Of a stretch of 64,000 nt of DNA, positions 9,470 through 19,495 are shown piece after piece; position 1 is the first letter of the stretch; every line of letters starts with the position of its first letter. The stretch is from the NCBI GenBank assembly GCA_001766655.1, contig MJCC01000004.1:649202-713201 (forward strand), given 5' to 3'. This DNA is from Phytomonas francai (taxonomy: Eukaryota > Euglenozoa > Kinetoplastea > Trypanosomatida > Trypanosomatidae). The notes beneath the pieces were generated by a model that had not been told where the DNA came from, did no database searches, and saw only the letters and a program-made list of their open reading frames with translations. A program made the translations under genes and the position numbers.

Positions 9470-10564
9470 CTAAACTTCTAAAATCGACGTCAAACTCTCT
9501 GAGGTGGAATCCGACCTCAGCGATCCTCTTAAATCACTCACTTCTTCCGAATCCAACTCCACAATCTCACACTCAAAGTAGTCAAAGTAGAGTTGCTTAA
9601 GCTTGCTGATCTCCTCCATATCCAACAAATCCTCCAGCGAGCCGCTGGACCCAGCGGTGCCCTCACCTATAGTATCCTTACGAGGGGGATGCGTATTCAA
9701 GAAGCTAGTGATATCCGAGTTTGAAACAAGATTGGATTCAGAACTCAAATGAGGGAACCTCCGGAGAGAAGCGATCAGTTGATTCGATTGCCAGCAGCGC
9801 ATGTAGCTTTGGATTGTGGAGAGCAGTGTATTCGATACCACGGCGCATCGCGCGAGAGCTACCTGATCGGGGTTCGGCAATAATAACCGTGAAGGCTTCG
9901 TCGAGGAGGATGCCGCGGTAGGAGAAGATGTGGTATTGAGCGAACTGAGATAAATACGGGTCACCTCGCGAAAGGCTTTGAGTTTGATATCTTTCGCCTT
10001 TTCCAGGGAATCCCGAAGACACCGCTCCTCGGCAACACATTCGCTGAGATGCTTTAGCGCCTGCGAAGCGTGCCCGACGTCCTGCGCGAGCATGGAGTTT
10101 CCCTCGACAAACAGGCTCGACGCCGACTCGGGCTGCGGACGTGTGAGCACGCGCGGCGAGCGCAACGGCCGGACGTTTTTGCGAACCTTCCGCGACTCCC
10201 TCCCCCCCCCGCGCACGTGTCGCAGGACGCGCATCGAGGCGGCGCGCATCGCCTCGTGCGGGGTCGCGAGGTCGTCGAGGTTCCCGCCGAGGTCGGTGCG
10301 GTGGGGGAGGGTCGGGGAGGCCTGGTGCAGCGCGCGCTCCGCCGCCCTGTGACAGCTCTCCCGGTGCGCGGCCTCGCGCGGGGCCGTCTCCCGGTGGAGG
10401 CCGTCCTCGTGGGCCGGGGGGGGGTCGGGGGCCCGCAGGCTGCGCGCGAGCCCCGGGGGGCCCGGCCGCGCCCCGGACAGCCCCTTCGACGCGGCCTGCA
10501 ACGCAAATTTGATCTCGCGCGGCTGGACGGCGAGGCGGCAGTTCTCAAGCTCCCCCCCGTGCAT
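9470..10564 (-). CDS. Unknown protein with GC-rich N-terminal half
   Basis: I do not recognise this 364-residue protein. The N-terminal 165 residues are Arg/Ala/Pro/His-rich and encoded by strongly GC-rich DNA (about 10060-10564). The rest has normal composition, with a helical segment at about 165-200 (Lys/Glu/Leu-rich), a Ser/Thr linker and a helical C-terminal region rich in acidic residues. No membrane segment or catalytic motif is visible. The start is the first ATG. It is supported as a gene by length, strand agreement with its neighbours and a clean single frame. Confidence 0.65.
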   Translation of the reverse strand: MHGGELENCRLAVQPREIKFALQAASKGLSGARPGPPGLARSLRAPDPPPAHEDGLHRETAPREAAHRESCHRAAERALHQASPTLPHRTDLGGNLDDLATPHEAMRAASMRVLRHVRGGGRESRKVRKNVRPLRSPRVLTRPQPESASSLFVEGNSMLAQDVGHASQALKHLSECVAEERCLRDSLEKAKDIKLKAFREVTRIYLSSLNTTSSPTAASSSTKPSRLLLPNPDQVALARCAVVSNTLLSTIQSYMRCWQSNQLIASLRRFPHLSSESNLVSNSDITSFLNTHPPRKDTIGEGTAGSSGSLEDLLDMEEISKLKQLYFDYFECEIVELDSEEVSDLRGSLRSDSTSESLTSILEV

Positions 10565-11064
10565 CCCTGGCCCGCCCGAATCGACTGCGGCTCCTCAAGG
10601 CACCCGCGAGGGCAGTTGCGGTTACTCGTGTGGCGGAAGGAAGAAGGCGACCTTGAATGCAAGAACCAAAAAGTGATGGTGTGTAACGTCTAAATAACGA
10701 TAGTAAACTACTCGAGGGGGATCAGTCATGCTCAAAAAGAATATAGTGCGTGGGTATTAGAGAGAGATATCGATATAGGCTCACACAACTTCATATCCAG
10801 GGTCGAGATCGCTTTAAAGAAAAAAAGAATTGACACGGTGAAGGCAGTCCATGATGCTTTCACGACTTTGTTTTCTTCCCGCATTAACTATTAGTGTACG
10901 AAACCGGGTACATCTCAAAGCCCCGTGGACAACGTGATGATTGGAAGGATTTCCAGATTTCTATAAAATAATAAAAAAGCAAGCGCAACGCAATAATAAT
11001 AAATGAAAGCAAGACCAAAAGGCTTAAGAAATGTCGTAGCTACGCTTACAGATAGCTTTATAGG

Positions 11065-11097
<33 letters not shown>

Positions 11098-11115
11098 AAA
11101 GAAGGGATGGTCGGA
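10565..11115. other. Spacer with (AT)14 repeat
   Basis: AT-rich spacer holding an (AT)n microsatellite at 11065-11092, just downstream of the stop of the Exo70-like gene. Nothing else is seen. Confidence 0.55.
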
Positions 11116-13182
11116 TTATAGTATATTCTTGATCCGGTGGATCCATTCCTCCACCGAATAGAGAATCCATTTGCGTGGACGTGTCGACCACACGCGGCCG
11201 CGCACTAAATCATCGAAGACTAAGAAATTTTTCCGCACTGCATTCACCGCGATTTCAATCAAACGTCCGCGAAGCGAGGTGGAAACGGAAGCTCCTATTT
11301 TGCAATTTTCTAACTTATCCGCTAAGTTCCGCGCGACATGTTTATTCCACTGTTTTAGCGCCATCCGCTGAGGTTTTGTCAATGGCTCGTTGGGATCCGG
11401 ACGAATAGATCGCAGCTCGGTGTTACCGTACACCTCCGGGAAGCAGCTCTCCCACGAGAGCTCAAAATCATCCATGCATCTTTCCTGTTCATCTTCTAAG
11501 ATGGCAAGTATTTGGTCCGTAATAGGCCTTCGGGAGGGCGACCTCACCGCGACTTTTCCGTTCTTTCCAACAGACGCCGCGCCGTCGGAATCGGCAGGCA
11601 TCAGTCGCTTCTGGAAGCACTCCTCGCGTTTGTAGGTTTCCGCCAAAAACACGATATTGCTAAGAAGAAAAACCTGGGGAGAGATGCGGAGGCGATCGAG
11701 AGCGCCTCCGCTAGTAGGGTAACCGCCTCCCTCCTCATGATGCTTATTGAACTCCATGGCGACGTCAACGACCACCTGAAGCTCCTGTAAGGTGCCAATG
11801 AGGGTCTGGATGAGATAATCCTGAACCTTCCGCACCGCTGCATCGTCGTCGTTCAAGTTCACCAAAGACCCCTGTAAGCTTAGTTTTAACGAGCCATAAT
11901 ACGATGCAAGAAGAACTTTATGAAAATTCAACAAGTTGCTAGAAATCTCATGAGCAGCGGAATCCAGCGATGGAAGCCACTCCAGGCTAGAGGAGCCCTT
12001 GGCGTATTCTTTAAGCTGGTCCCTATCTAAAGATCCTTTACAAGACGCGTATCCCTCGAGCAAATCCCGCACGGCGGCGAGGTACCGCTTGACTTCAATG
12101 TTCACGTAATCAATAAACGTATCGTGCTCCCCAGGAAGCGCCGCCGCAAGCCCCTTCCACTGCCAAATTTCCTCTATAAGATCCAACCCAATAAATATAA
12201 TATCTCGAAAGTACCTCTTTCCACGATACAACTCAATCCCCTGCCCGCGAGAATCGACGAACATCTTCGTAGGATTACGAAAAACGCCCTTATCAAAGTT
12301 AATCGCATCCATCGCGCGGTCCATGACGATATCAAAAGGGACCGATGCCAGCTGGGAGGGCATTTCCACGACCATATAAACCCCGTCCAGGGGCTGAATA
12401 ATGTACCGGTAAATACACTCGGAAACCTCCAGCATGCTTTCACGGGCCATGAGACTAACCTTGAGTAGCGGATGCTCCCTACGCTGGTAGTGCTTTAACG
12501 CGTGCGGGATGCTGGTATTGGTCTGCAGTGGAATGTTCCCGCCCTCCTCACGATAGGCCCGGCCTATCCTCGACTCGACAAACGAACGCAGCTTGCTCTG
12601 AAACATCGCATACACGTCGTTCTGCACGACAGTATTTCGCCCAAAGTTCTCGCCTAGTCGTTGAATAATGAGGTTGATCCCCTGCAAGGCGTCGGGGTTG
12701 CGGATGATGTACGACCTAGTCTCCCCATCTTTCTTGCTCTTTACAGGCTTTTGAAGGGCCTGAAAGAAGGCCTGTTTGACGAGCTCCTCGCTGATGTGCA
12801 CGATTCGATGAATCTGCCGGTTAATGGTGCGCTGAATTTGATGGGCGTAATCGCTGGAGGGGTGGGAGGCTAAATAGGTGTCCGCGTAGACTAAATAATC
12901 GATACACTGCACGATGACCTGAGGGTTGGTTTCTTGCTGCGTTAACACGTCGCTCAGGTAGGGCGGCGGGTGGTAGCTCCGCGAGGCCTTGGACATCTCT
13001 TCAATCATTAACGCGATATTCTCCTTCGCCACCTCCCACGGTTTGACATCGCTCATGATTTGCAGTGCTTTACTCGAGATATTATTCGACGTATCCGCGA
13101 ACGCATCGAGCGTCTTGGCGCTTACCTTGTTGAGAACATTAAGCCGATTGATTTGCTCTTCTAATTGCGCCAAATTAGTCAT
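11116..13182 (-). CDS. EXO70: Exo70-like exocyst subunit
   Basis: A 688-residue, all-helical protein resembling Exo70, the exocyst subunit that helps tether secretory vesicles to the plasma membrane through phosphoinositides and Rho-type GTPases. Family-like landmarks are the N-terminal coil and the YHPP segment near residue 70, a central SAAHEISSNLLNF segment, a later LLSNIVFLAETYKREE segment (compare the LLNNxxYI region of Exo70), and a basic C-terminus ending in a YSVEEWIHRIKNIL-type helix that matches the YSPEDLEDML end of the family. The length is usual for Exo70. A pyrimidine tract and AG (13259-13260) give a leader of about 76 nt. In trypanosomatids exocytosis occurs at the flagellar pocket, so it probably acts there. 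Confidence 0.65.
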   Translation of the reverse strand: MTNLAQLEEQINRLNVLNKVSAKTLDAFADTSNNISSKALQIMSDVKPWEVAKENIALMIEEMSKASRSYHPPPYLSDVLTQQETNPQVIVQCIDYLVYADTYLASHPSSDYAHQIQRTINRQIHRIVHISEELVKQAFFQALQKPVKSKKDGETRSYIIRNPDALQGINLIIQRLGENFGRNTVVQNDVYAMFQSKLRSFVESRIGRAYREEGGNIPLQTNTSIPHALKHYQRREHPLLKVSLMARESMLEVSECIYRYIIQPLDGVYMVVEMPSQLASVPFDIVMDRAMDAINFDKGVFRNPTKMFVDSRGQGIELYRGKRYFRDIIFIGLDLIEEIWQWKGLAAALPGEHDTFIDYVNIEVKRYLAAVRDLLEGYASCKGSLDRDQLKEYAKGSSSLEWLPSLDSAAHEISSNLLNFHKVLLASYYGSLKLSLQGSLVNLNDDDAAVRKVQDYLIQTLIGTLQELQVVVDVAMEFNKHHEEGGGYPTSGGALDRLRISPQVFLLSNIVFLAETYKREECFQKRLMPADSDGAASVGKNGKVAVRSPSRRPITDQILAILEDEQERCMDDFELSWESCFPEVYGNTELRSIRPDPNEPLTKPQRMALKQWNKHVARNLADKLENCKIGASVSTSLRGRLIEIAVNAVRKNFLVFDDLVRGRVWSTRPRKWILYSVEEWIHRIKNIL

Positions 13183-13527
13183 TTTTACCCCCTTCCCCTC
13201 CCCGCCCTTTTTTGGCTAAAATTAGGTGAGATACTTTAGCTATCCCGAAAGGCTTGATCTTCGGGAAAATAAGATAGAAAGAAAGGGAAGTTTAAAATGA
13301 ATTTTTATGCTGTTCACCTTCGGAAGGTCCTTTGCACGTGTCTTATTGTCATCCACTTTGCGAATCAGAACCACATTACCTCTTTACTTAATGATGGATC
13401 CCCACTCCTCCAACTATCGCTGTGTATTTTCTTTCATAAAAGAAAATACAATCCACCTCTTTATCAGACTATCATGTGAATAATGCGCATTTTTTAGAAA
13501 AATGAAACCCCCCCTCTCCCCACAGTT
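13183..13527. other. Spacer carrying the Exo70-like leader
   Basis: Contains the probable trans-splice acceptor of the Exo70-like gene and AT-rich sequence after the stop-proximal C-rich run of the next gene. No other feature is seen. Confidence 0.45.
13259..13290 (-). promoter_or_regulatory. Probable trans-splice acceptor of Exo70-like gene
   Basis: On the minus strand a pyrimidine-rich tract (to about 13290) is followed by the first AG at 13259-13260, 76 nt before the ATG. This is the canonical trypanosomatid spliced-leader layout; the exact site is inferred. Confidence 0.45.
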
Positions 13528-15840
13528 TCACCCGTTTAGTATCTGTAAGGCCCGTTGAAAGTCATCCGGCAAAGGAGCCGATACACAAAATTTTTCAGCC
13601 GTCTTCGGGTGCACGAAACTAATCGACCGCGAATGCAGGGCTACACGGCGAATAAAAGGATGTATGCAAACCGCGCCTCCGTGCACGAGATCCCCGACAA
13701 TCGGCATTCCTGTGCTTGCAAGATGGCGTCGAATTTGATGTTTCTTGCCTTGCTGGATCCGGCACTCCACTAAAGCGAGTCGTGTGGACGCGAAGAAGTT
13801 TACGATTCGATACCGTGTTCGTATTTTAGGGTCCGCGCGATCCCGAAGCTCTCCTTTCAGCAGCAGACGTGTGAGCTCAGGCTCGACCACAACGCAAAGC
13901 GCGAGATAAAGCTTATTATGCTCGGAAAAAGCGGCGCTCGTGCCCAGTTGATGGCGTAAAGAGCTTGTCGCTATTGAGGTCTTGGCAAACAATAAACAGC
14001 CGCTAGTCTCTGTATCCAAACGGTGAACCTGTCCCTGACGAAAGACGTTCAAAAGGCCCTCACCCTGAGGGCGCTGGAGGAGGAGGGAAAGAACATCCAT
14101 CACGGGCTCCATCGCCGTATTTTTACTGCCCCCCGCGGCAGTGCAGCTCAACGCGTGCCGCGAAGTTGAAAGCCCTGCGGGTTTGTCCACCACCAGCAGC
14201 TCATCGTCTTCGTACAGAATAGGAATGTTCGGGAATTCTGAACTCCCTGAATTCTTCTTACTCGCCGCCAATACGCACTCATGAACGCGAGGCATCTCCA
14301 CCTGAACCCGCAAATCCCCGTAAGGCGCAGTGAAAACGCGGATGCGCTCGGGAAAATGCTCGAGCAAGGCAACCCAAAAAGAACATTGCGGCGCTAAACA
14401 CTTGAGAGCCTCGAAAAGCCCCACACTAGCACCCTTTTTAGCTTTAGGGGAGGCCATCACAAACTCCACAAACTCTGGGCAATCCGCACAATCATGGCAA
14501 TCCCCACACTCCTCGAGGAAAGATGGAAAGCTCTCATGATTAGCGGTGATTTCGCCGTCCTTGAGAAGCTTTGCATACTGCCTGAGAAGACGATTCTGGA
14601 TCAAATAGCGGCGAAGGTCCTTCATGGCAAGGCTGCGCGCGTCGTGGTAGCTCGCAGCCCGCACAGGATCAACCTTTTCTGCCTCCTTTTCTTCACTTTT
14701 CCCCTCTTCCTCCTCCAGCGTCGATTTCTCGCTGTGGTTAGCCAATAATGGCTGGGGAATGTGATCCTCCTCGAGAACGGCGCGCAGCCAGCTCAAGTGG
14801 AGGTCCGAAAGGCTCCATGCGCTAAGAGAATCCATTGCCGCCCGCATGGGTCGCAGCTGACGCCGTTGAATTATTTCTTTCATTAACTCAGCTCGCTCCC
14901 ACGGCATCATTTGGATCCTATTATCATTATGGGAGCGCTCGACCTGTGCGGAGGCCCATCGCTGAATCGCCTCGGCATCCTCCAGGAAGACGACGGCGGC
15001 ATCCATGTGGAAGCGATCGAATTTCGCAAACAACTCGGAGCGAGCGGCCTGGGGATCCTTTCCGTTCTCTCCCTTTCCCGCTTCACCTTCGTCCTTCCTT
15101 TTCCTTTCCTTGTCCTTCGTGAGCTGGCGGCGGAGGCGAAGGGCGAGCTGCGTTGAGCAGGTTTCGTACGCGGGGAGGGCCGCATCGCGCGGGGCGAAGC
15201 CCTCCAAAAAAGCCTCGACCGCCCGGGGCGAGGTGAAGTCGACGAGCTGCGCGAGCGCGCGCCCGGCGGCCGCGTTCAGCGGCGGCAATTTCGTATTCAC
15301 GGCGAGCGCGAGCGCGGCGGAGGGGTCCCGGGCAGCCAAGGCCTCCACGATCCCGCGAAATAACGCGATATCGGTGTGCGAAAACCCCCGCCGGGGGTCC
15401 TCCTCAGCGCTCTGGAGGAGCTTCTTGATGATCCGGTTTAGCTCGGCGGGATCTTGGGTGAGAAAACGGCCCTCAAGCTTGGCAAGAATGCGAAGTTGGC
15501 GCTCGCGTAACTCCTCCTGCACGCTCGTTAGGGTTCTCCTGACGTATAGCGTCGGTACGTCGGTATGCGTGTCGTTGAAATTGTTCGTTGTCTTCAAGGG
15601 TATCGTGAGTTTGTTTTTTAACGACCGAACGCGCTTTAGCGCATCTTTCGGCGCCATGTACTCTAAATTCCTAAGCAAGGAAGCCACGTGTAGAATCCCA
15701 ACAGGACCTGCCTTGCCATATATATCTGTGATCATAGCCTTAACGACTAATTCACCCCCTTTCCGTACATCTGTGGTCCGCTCAAGAAGCTGCAGGGCCT
15801 TCTGAGAGGCAGGACGTATCAGGCCTCTTAAAGGGTGCAT
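13528..15840 (-). CDS. RluA-family pseudouridine synthase with long N-terminal extension
   Basis: A 770-residue protein whose C-terminal 260 residues are a RluA/RsuA-type pseudouridine synthase, converting uridine to pseudouridine in RNA. The catalytic motif HRLDTETSG has Asp at about residue 609. It is preceded by the ILYEDDELLVVDKPAGL segment and followed by GKKHQIRRHLA and a final substrate-pocket region. The first 500 residues are helical with many Arg/Leu/Ala and an early basic stretch, so a mitochondrial location is possible. A cysteine cluster, CGDCHDCADC, lies between the two parts and could bind metal. No PUA, S4 or TGS domain is visible. The RNA target cannot be told. The start is the first ATG. 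Confidence 0.85.
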   Translation of the reverse strand: MHPLRGLIRPASQKALQLLERTTDVRKGGELVVKAMITDIYGKAGPVGILHVASLLRNLEYMAPKDALKRVRSLKNKLTIPLKTTNNFNDTHTDVPTLYVRRTLTSVQEELRERQLRILAKLEGRFLTQDPAELNRIIKKLLQSAEEDPRRGFSHTDIALFRGIVEALAARDPSAALALAVNTKLPPLNAAAGRALAQLVDFTSPRAVEAFLEGFAPRDAALPAYETCSTQLALRLRRQLTKDKERKRKDEGEAGKGENGKDPQAARSELFAKFDRFHMDAAVVFLEDAEAIQRWASAQVERSHNDNRIQMMPWERAELMKEIIQRRQLRPMRAAMDSLSAWSLSDLHLSWLRAVLEEDHIPQPLLANHSEKSTLEEEEGKSEEKEAEKVDPVRAASYHDARSLAMKDLRRYLIQNRLLRQYAKLLKDGEITANHESFPSFLEECGDCHDCADCPEFVEFVMASPKAKKGASVGLFEALKCLAPQCSFWVALLEHFPERIRVFTAPYGDLRVQVEMPRVHECVLAASKKNSGSSEFPNIPILYEDDELLVVDKPAGLSTSRHALSCTAAGGSKNTAMEPVMDVLSLLLQRPQGEGLLNVFRQGQVHRLDTETSGCLLFAKTSIATSSLRHQLGTSAAFSEHNKLYLALCVVVEPELTRLLLKGELRDRADPKIRTRYRIVNFFASTRLALVECRIQQGKKHQIRRHLASTGMPIVGDLVHGGAVCIHPFIRRVALHSRSISFVHPKTAEKFCVSAPLPDDFQRALQILNG

Positions 15841-16215
15841 TGAGGGAAATCGAGCTGTTCGATACGCACGCTAAATATTAAGCCGCCTGGACTTTCCTTC
15901 TCTCCGCCTTTTGATTCGCCTTCCTACCTTCCTTCCCACTCCCCTTCAAGCCTTTTGGAAAATCAAGGTTATGAAAGGTCAAGGTGATTTGTGATAGACA
16001 TCACCAACCCCCAAAAAAAAAAAAAATCCAGAAGAAATAGACCACATACACACGCGTACGCAAACGAAAATCAAATGGACCGCAAACCTTTAGGGTTCCC
16101 AAAGCATGCCCCATTATTATTATTATTATTTTTTAGAAATCCAAATTAGCGGCGTAAATCAAAAATCAATCTCCCTCCTGGTCCTAGGCGAAGCGCGCCC
16201 TCCTCGCCGTCCGGC
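15841..16215. other. Spacer, no gene seen
   Basis: AT-rich with an A run and a short (TTA)n stretch at about 16114-16130. It lies between the start of the pseudouridine synthase gene and the stop of RPL37. Confidence 0.5.
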
Positions 16216-16467
16216 TCACGCCTTCGGGGTCTTAAAGTGGTTCGCAATGCGGCGATTGACGACCTTCAAATAGCGGCACCGCCCCGTCCCCGTCCGTCGT
16301 CGTTTGATCGCCTTCACCGACCAGTTAAAACGTCGTCGGCTGGGCCGGGGGTAGGCGCAGGCGGCGCACCGCTCCCACTGCACGTGGTACGCATTGCGGC
16401 CGCAGCGCCGGCAGAGGATGTGCGTGCGCCCGTGGCGCTGCCCCATCGACGTCGTGCCTTTCGTCAT
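16216..16467 (-). CDS. RPL37: Large-subunit ribosomal protein eL37
   Basis: An 83-residue cytosolic ribosomal protein of the 60S subunit with a zinc ribbon: C19-x2-C22 and C34-x2-C37. The start MTKGTTSMGQRHG and the basic tail ending in NHFKTPKA are typical of the family and closely match what I remember of kinetoplastid eL37. The start is the ATG at 16467. Longer upstream frames run through GTG codons inside the CA repeat and are not credible. The leader is predicted to be only about 22 nt, usual for ribosomal protein genes. It sits between the pseudouridine synthase and RNase P genes. Confidence 0.97.
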   Translation of the reverse strand: MTKGTTSMGQRHGRTHILCRRCGRNAYHVQWERCAACAYPRPSRRRFNWSVKAIKRRRTGTGRCRYLKVVNRRIANHFKTPKA

Positions 16468-16836
16468 GCTGATAAATGAGCCTCCGGGCCTTTTTATATA
16501 AACAAACAAAGAAATAGCGATAAAAGGAGGTGAAGAGGGGCGATATAGTCGAAAAAAATGAAATAGGGGTGTGAGAAAAAAATACCAAAGGGGCACACAC
16601 ACACACACACATACCCCATACACAACGGCGAGGAAGGGGTACGTGTTACAGGTCAGGAAGATGAGGGAACTTGTCCAAGCGAGGCTACGGGAAAAAAAAA
16701 AAGCTTACTCGACGATTGTAATGATGCATTAGGTTAATTATATGCACATACACGCATTTAAAAAAAAAAAACGGGAAAATGAATTAAAAAAATAAACAGG
16801 CCGGTTCTTGATGGATGTACAAACCGAAAAAGAAGT
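16468..16836. other. Spacer with RPL37 splice acceptor and CA repeat
   Basis: Holds the probable RPL37 acceptor (see separate entry), a (CA)9 repeat at 16594-16611 and AT-rich sequence to the PRORP stop. Confidence 0.5.
16490..16548 (-). promoter_or_regulatory. Probable trans-splice acceptor of RPL37
   Basis: On the minus strand a broken pyrimidine tract (about 16500-16548) is followed by AAAAAG, with the AG at 16490-16491. The predicted leader is 22 nt. Confidence 0.5.
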
Positions 16837-18648
16837 CTACAAAATCACCTTCCGTGCATCGCGGGAGGTGCACAACCACGCGGTGCAGTGATCATCACCA
16901 TCTTTGTGAAGGCTTACTTCTCTCTCATCCGATGTCGTGCGGTTCGTCGCCTGCTTTAGAACTGAAATGCTAGCAACAAAAGGTAAATGCCAATGTTTTG
17001 AAACAGATTTTCCTTCCTTTGCGTCATGATTCTTTTGGAGAGCAGATTGAACCCAAACGGAGTAGGGCCTCGGTGTATGAATCGTCAAGGATGTTTTTTC
17101 CGTCAAAGGGTTGAAAAAGACGGTGTAGGTGATCCTATGACGCTGCCGCCAGCGCAGAAAATACCGCGGGCTGAGAATGGAAAAGTGGTGATCCCGCATC
17201 TGATCGTTGGAAACAATAAAGGTATTTGGACGACGAACGGCGACATAGAGCCAGCAGTAATCATCATTTAAAAATGACGGGCTCGCTAAAATTGCGCGAT
17301 GCTCCGACCAGATTCGAAAAATCTCCGGGTTCACCTCCTCTAGCTCGGGAAAATGCCGCTTATGTAGTACAATGAGGGGTTTCCTTCCTTGCATTAAAAG
17401 CACCTGGCGGAGGTCCTCGATCAAGTGAAATTTTGGTGCGACATCGACCGGCTGAGGAGGACATTGGCGCTTGAAAAGTGGGACTTCGTTCGGATCCTTC
17501 CCCTGCCCCCAGAGAAGTTTCTCCTTGGCCTCTGTATACCAGCTACGCAGGCCGTGATAGCCCACATTAGCGCCATCAATCACCGTATCGTACGGGATCC
17601 CTTCCAACTGGTCTTTGAAGAGCGTGAATTCCGCCAAACGGGTTTGCTTTACTTCCTCCGTAACCTGTTTGTCCGGCTCGTAGTGGCTGACGATATCGAA
17701 TCTGGGTTTGATAAGCCGCTCCAAGATGTCCTCCAAAAGACCACGACGTTCATCCTCGGTGAGATCAAAGGTATTTAAAACACCCTCACAGCGGCTGCAG
17801 ACCCCTCCGATACTGCTTTCTATTATGGACGTTTCCTCCCCTCCAAGTATTTCCTTAATAAGCTCCGCATTGCTAGAACCGGTAACCGGGTGGTATCTCT
17901 CCATCGTCTCGAGCACCTCCTCGACTGCCGCACGTCCTTCATCCACTGAAATCGATCCCCGCCTAAGGCAAGAAGAAATAGTCGTTAATAAATCGTTAAA
18001 GTCCTCATCCCAAAGCTCGATTTCGCTTTCTTTCGCGCATGCGAGGACCCCGAGCGCAAACCGCAGATCCCCTCTTTCACGCGCGCAGGTGAACAGTGGC
18101 GAGAAGACGCGTCGTTTGAGCGCGCTTGCGGGGAGGAGCTGGAGGACCTCGAGAAGCCTCCCCGTATCGTTTTGACCTTTGGAATAGACTAAAAAACGCA
18201 GCACCACGGTCGCAACGCGCTCGTCAAAAGTATTTGTAAAAATATCGGGCAGTTGAAATCGACTCGCGAGGATGCCTTGGATGAGCTCCTCTCCACTCGC
18301 TCGCAGATCGGCGCAGTCTAACCAGGCGTACAGCACCCGTGCAAGCGTCTCTCCACGCGGAAGAATCCTATGAAGTGTGAGAAATTCATGAAAAAAACGT
18401 AAAACAAGAGCCGCTTTTGATGAATTTTTTTTAGCCTCTATCGCGATTGTGCAAAAAGCCTCATTTAGAAACTCAATTGTTCGCAATCGCCTCTTTGGCT
18501 TCGTTTCAGCGTTGTTTTTCCGAACCAGATCCTGCACTTCAAGGATCTCACTAAGATTAAAAGGAAGATCGGAGTTCCTTTCGGGTTGCGATTTTACTTT
18601 TCGAGGCACCTCGGGAGTTTCCTTCGTGAAAGGACAACTACGTTTCAT
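16837..18648 (-). CDS. PRORP: Protein-only RNase P (PRORP)
   Basis: A 603-residue endonuclease that removes 5' leaders from pre-tRNA without an RNA subunit. The N-terminal half (about 60-280) is helical and PPR-like. A zinc-binding pair C284-x2-C287 is completed late in the chain by H553 (WHLPF) and C593 (WLC). The NYN metallonuclease domain shows all acidic landmarks: D358 in DGANVG, D462 and D463 in NDD, and D482 and D486 in SNDQMRDH. The tail ends about ten residues after the zinc ligand. Trypanosomes have one nuclear and one mitochondrial PRORP; a long basic N-terminus without a clear presequence leaves the location open. Confidence 0.95.
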   Translation of the reverse strand: MKRSCPFTKETPEVPRKVKSQPERNSDLPFNLSEILEVQDLVRKNNAETKPKRRLRTIEFLNEAFCTIAIEAKKNSSKAALVLRFFHEFLTLHRILPRGETLARVLYAWLDCADLRASGEELIQGILASRFQLPDIFTNTFDERVATVVLRFLVYSKGQNDTGRLLEVLQLLPASALKRRVFSPLFTCARERGDLRFALGVLACAKESEIELWDEDFNDLLTTISSCLRRGSISVDEGRAAVEEVLETMERYHPVTGSSNAELIKEILGGEETSIIESSIGGVCSRCEGVLNTFDLTEDERRGLLEDILERLIKPRFDIVSHYEPDKQVTEEVKQTRLAEFTLFKDQLEGIPYDTVIDGANVGYHGLRSWYTEAKEKLLWGQGKDPNEVPLFKRQCPPQPVDVAPKFHLIEDLRQVLLMQGRKPLIVLHKRHFPELEEVNPEIFRIWSEHRAILASPSFLNDDYCWLYVAVRRPNTFIVSNDQMRDHHFSILSPRYFLRWRQRHRITYTVFFNPLTEKTSLTIHTPRPYSVWVQSALQKNHDAKEGKSVSKHWHLPFVASISVLKQATNRTTSDEREVSLHKDGDDHCTAWLCTSRDARKVIL

Positions 18649-19495
18649 GTGAGGGGAGTAAATTCGCTGCTATTGTGATTACTTTGCTGTTAGTCGTATA
18701 TTTTCAAGGCAATGGCTTGAAAATATACAAATATATATACATATATAGAATTTCTCTTTTGGATAGCCTATATACAGTGTTTGTGGCTATTTGGATGCCG
18801 AAAAATATGGCGACTTGTGTCATCGTAAATAAAAAATGCGTTGAAAGTGGAGAGAAAAGGTGCTTAGCGTGAACAAATCCGAGAAAATGTTAACAGATCA
18901 CCCTCACGCATACCCTTCAATTTGTGTGGGTTGTCGGTGGTCTACCTTTAAACAGAGCATGCTACATTTAAGCAATATCTGATAAAAGAAAAAAAATTCC
19001 TAATACTTGGATTAAACTTGTCCATTATATCTATATAGATATAGATATAGATATATCGATATATAATCTCAAAAGGGTTATAGAGACCACTAAATAAATA
19101 TTTAAGGCTTCTTCATTACACCAAAAATAAACTATTATATTGAAAAATAAAAATCTAATTACGACACATTAAGAAGAAATGCTTGATTTATTTAGGGGAG
19201 AGAAAATTAGTAATCAATGATAGCGGTTATATATTTGGTATTGCCTTTCCTCTTGTTCGAAAGCTTCACAACATGTAAAGTACTCGGACGAATGTTAGAC
19301 TCAAACTATAAACGCACAACTGAATAAATTTTCTGAATTTTAATGATAATTTTTCAGTTTGCAAAGGTCTGAAAATTTTATATCTGATCACTTGGCTTGG
19401 ATTCGCTTAGCAGATTTCTTAAAAAAAAAAAAAACAGATTTCTTCCTATCTAAGCCTTTTTATTTCATGTTGATATCTTACTCTTTGATAGTAAT
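18649..19495. other. AT-rich spacer with GATATA repeats
   Basis: About 850 bp. It holds a GATATA-rich microsatellite at 19024-19066 and an A run near 19420. No credible gene. Confidence 0.55.
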
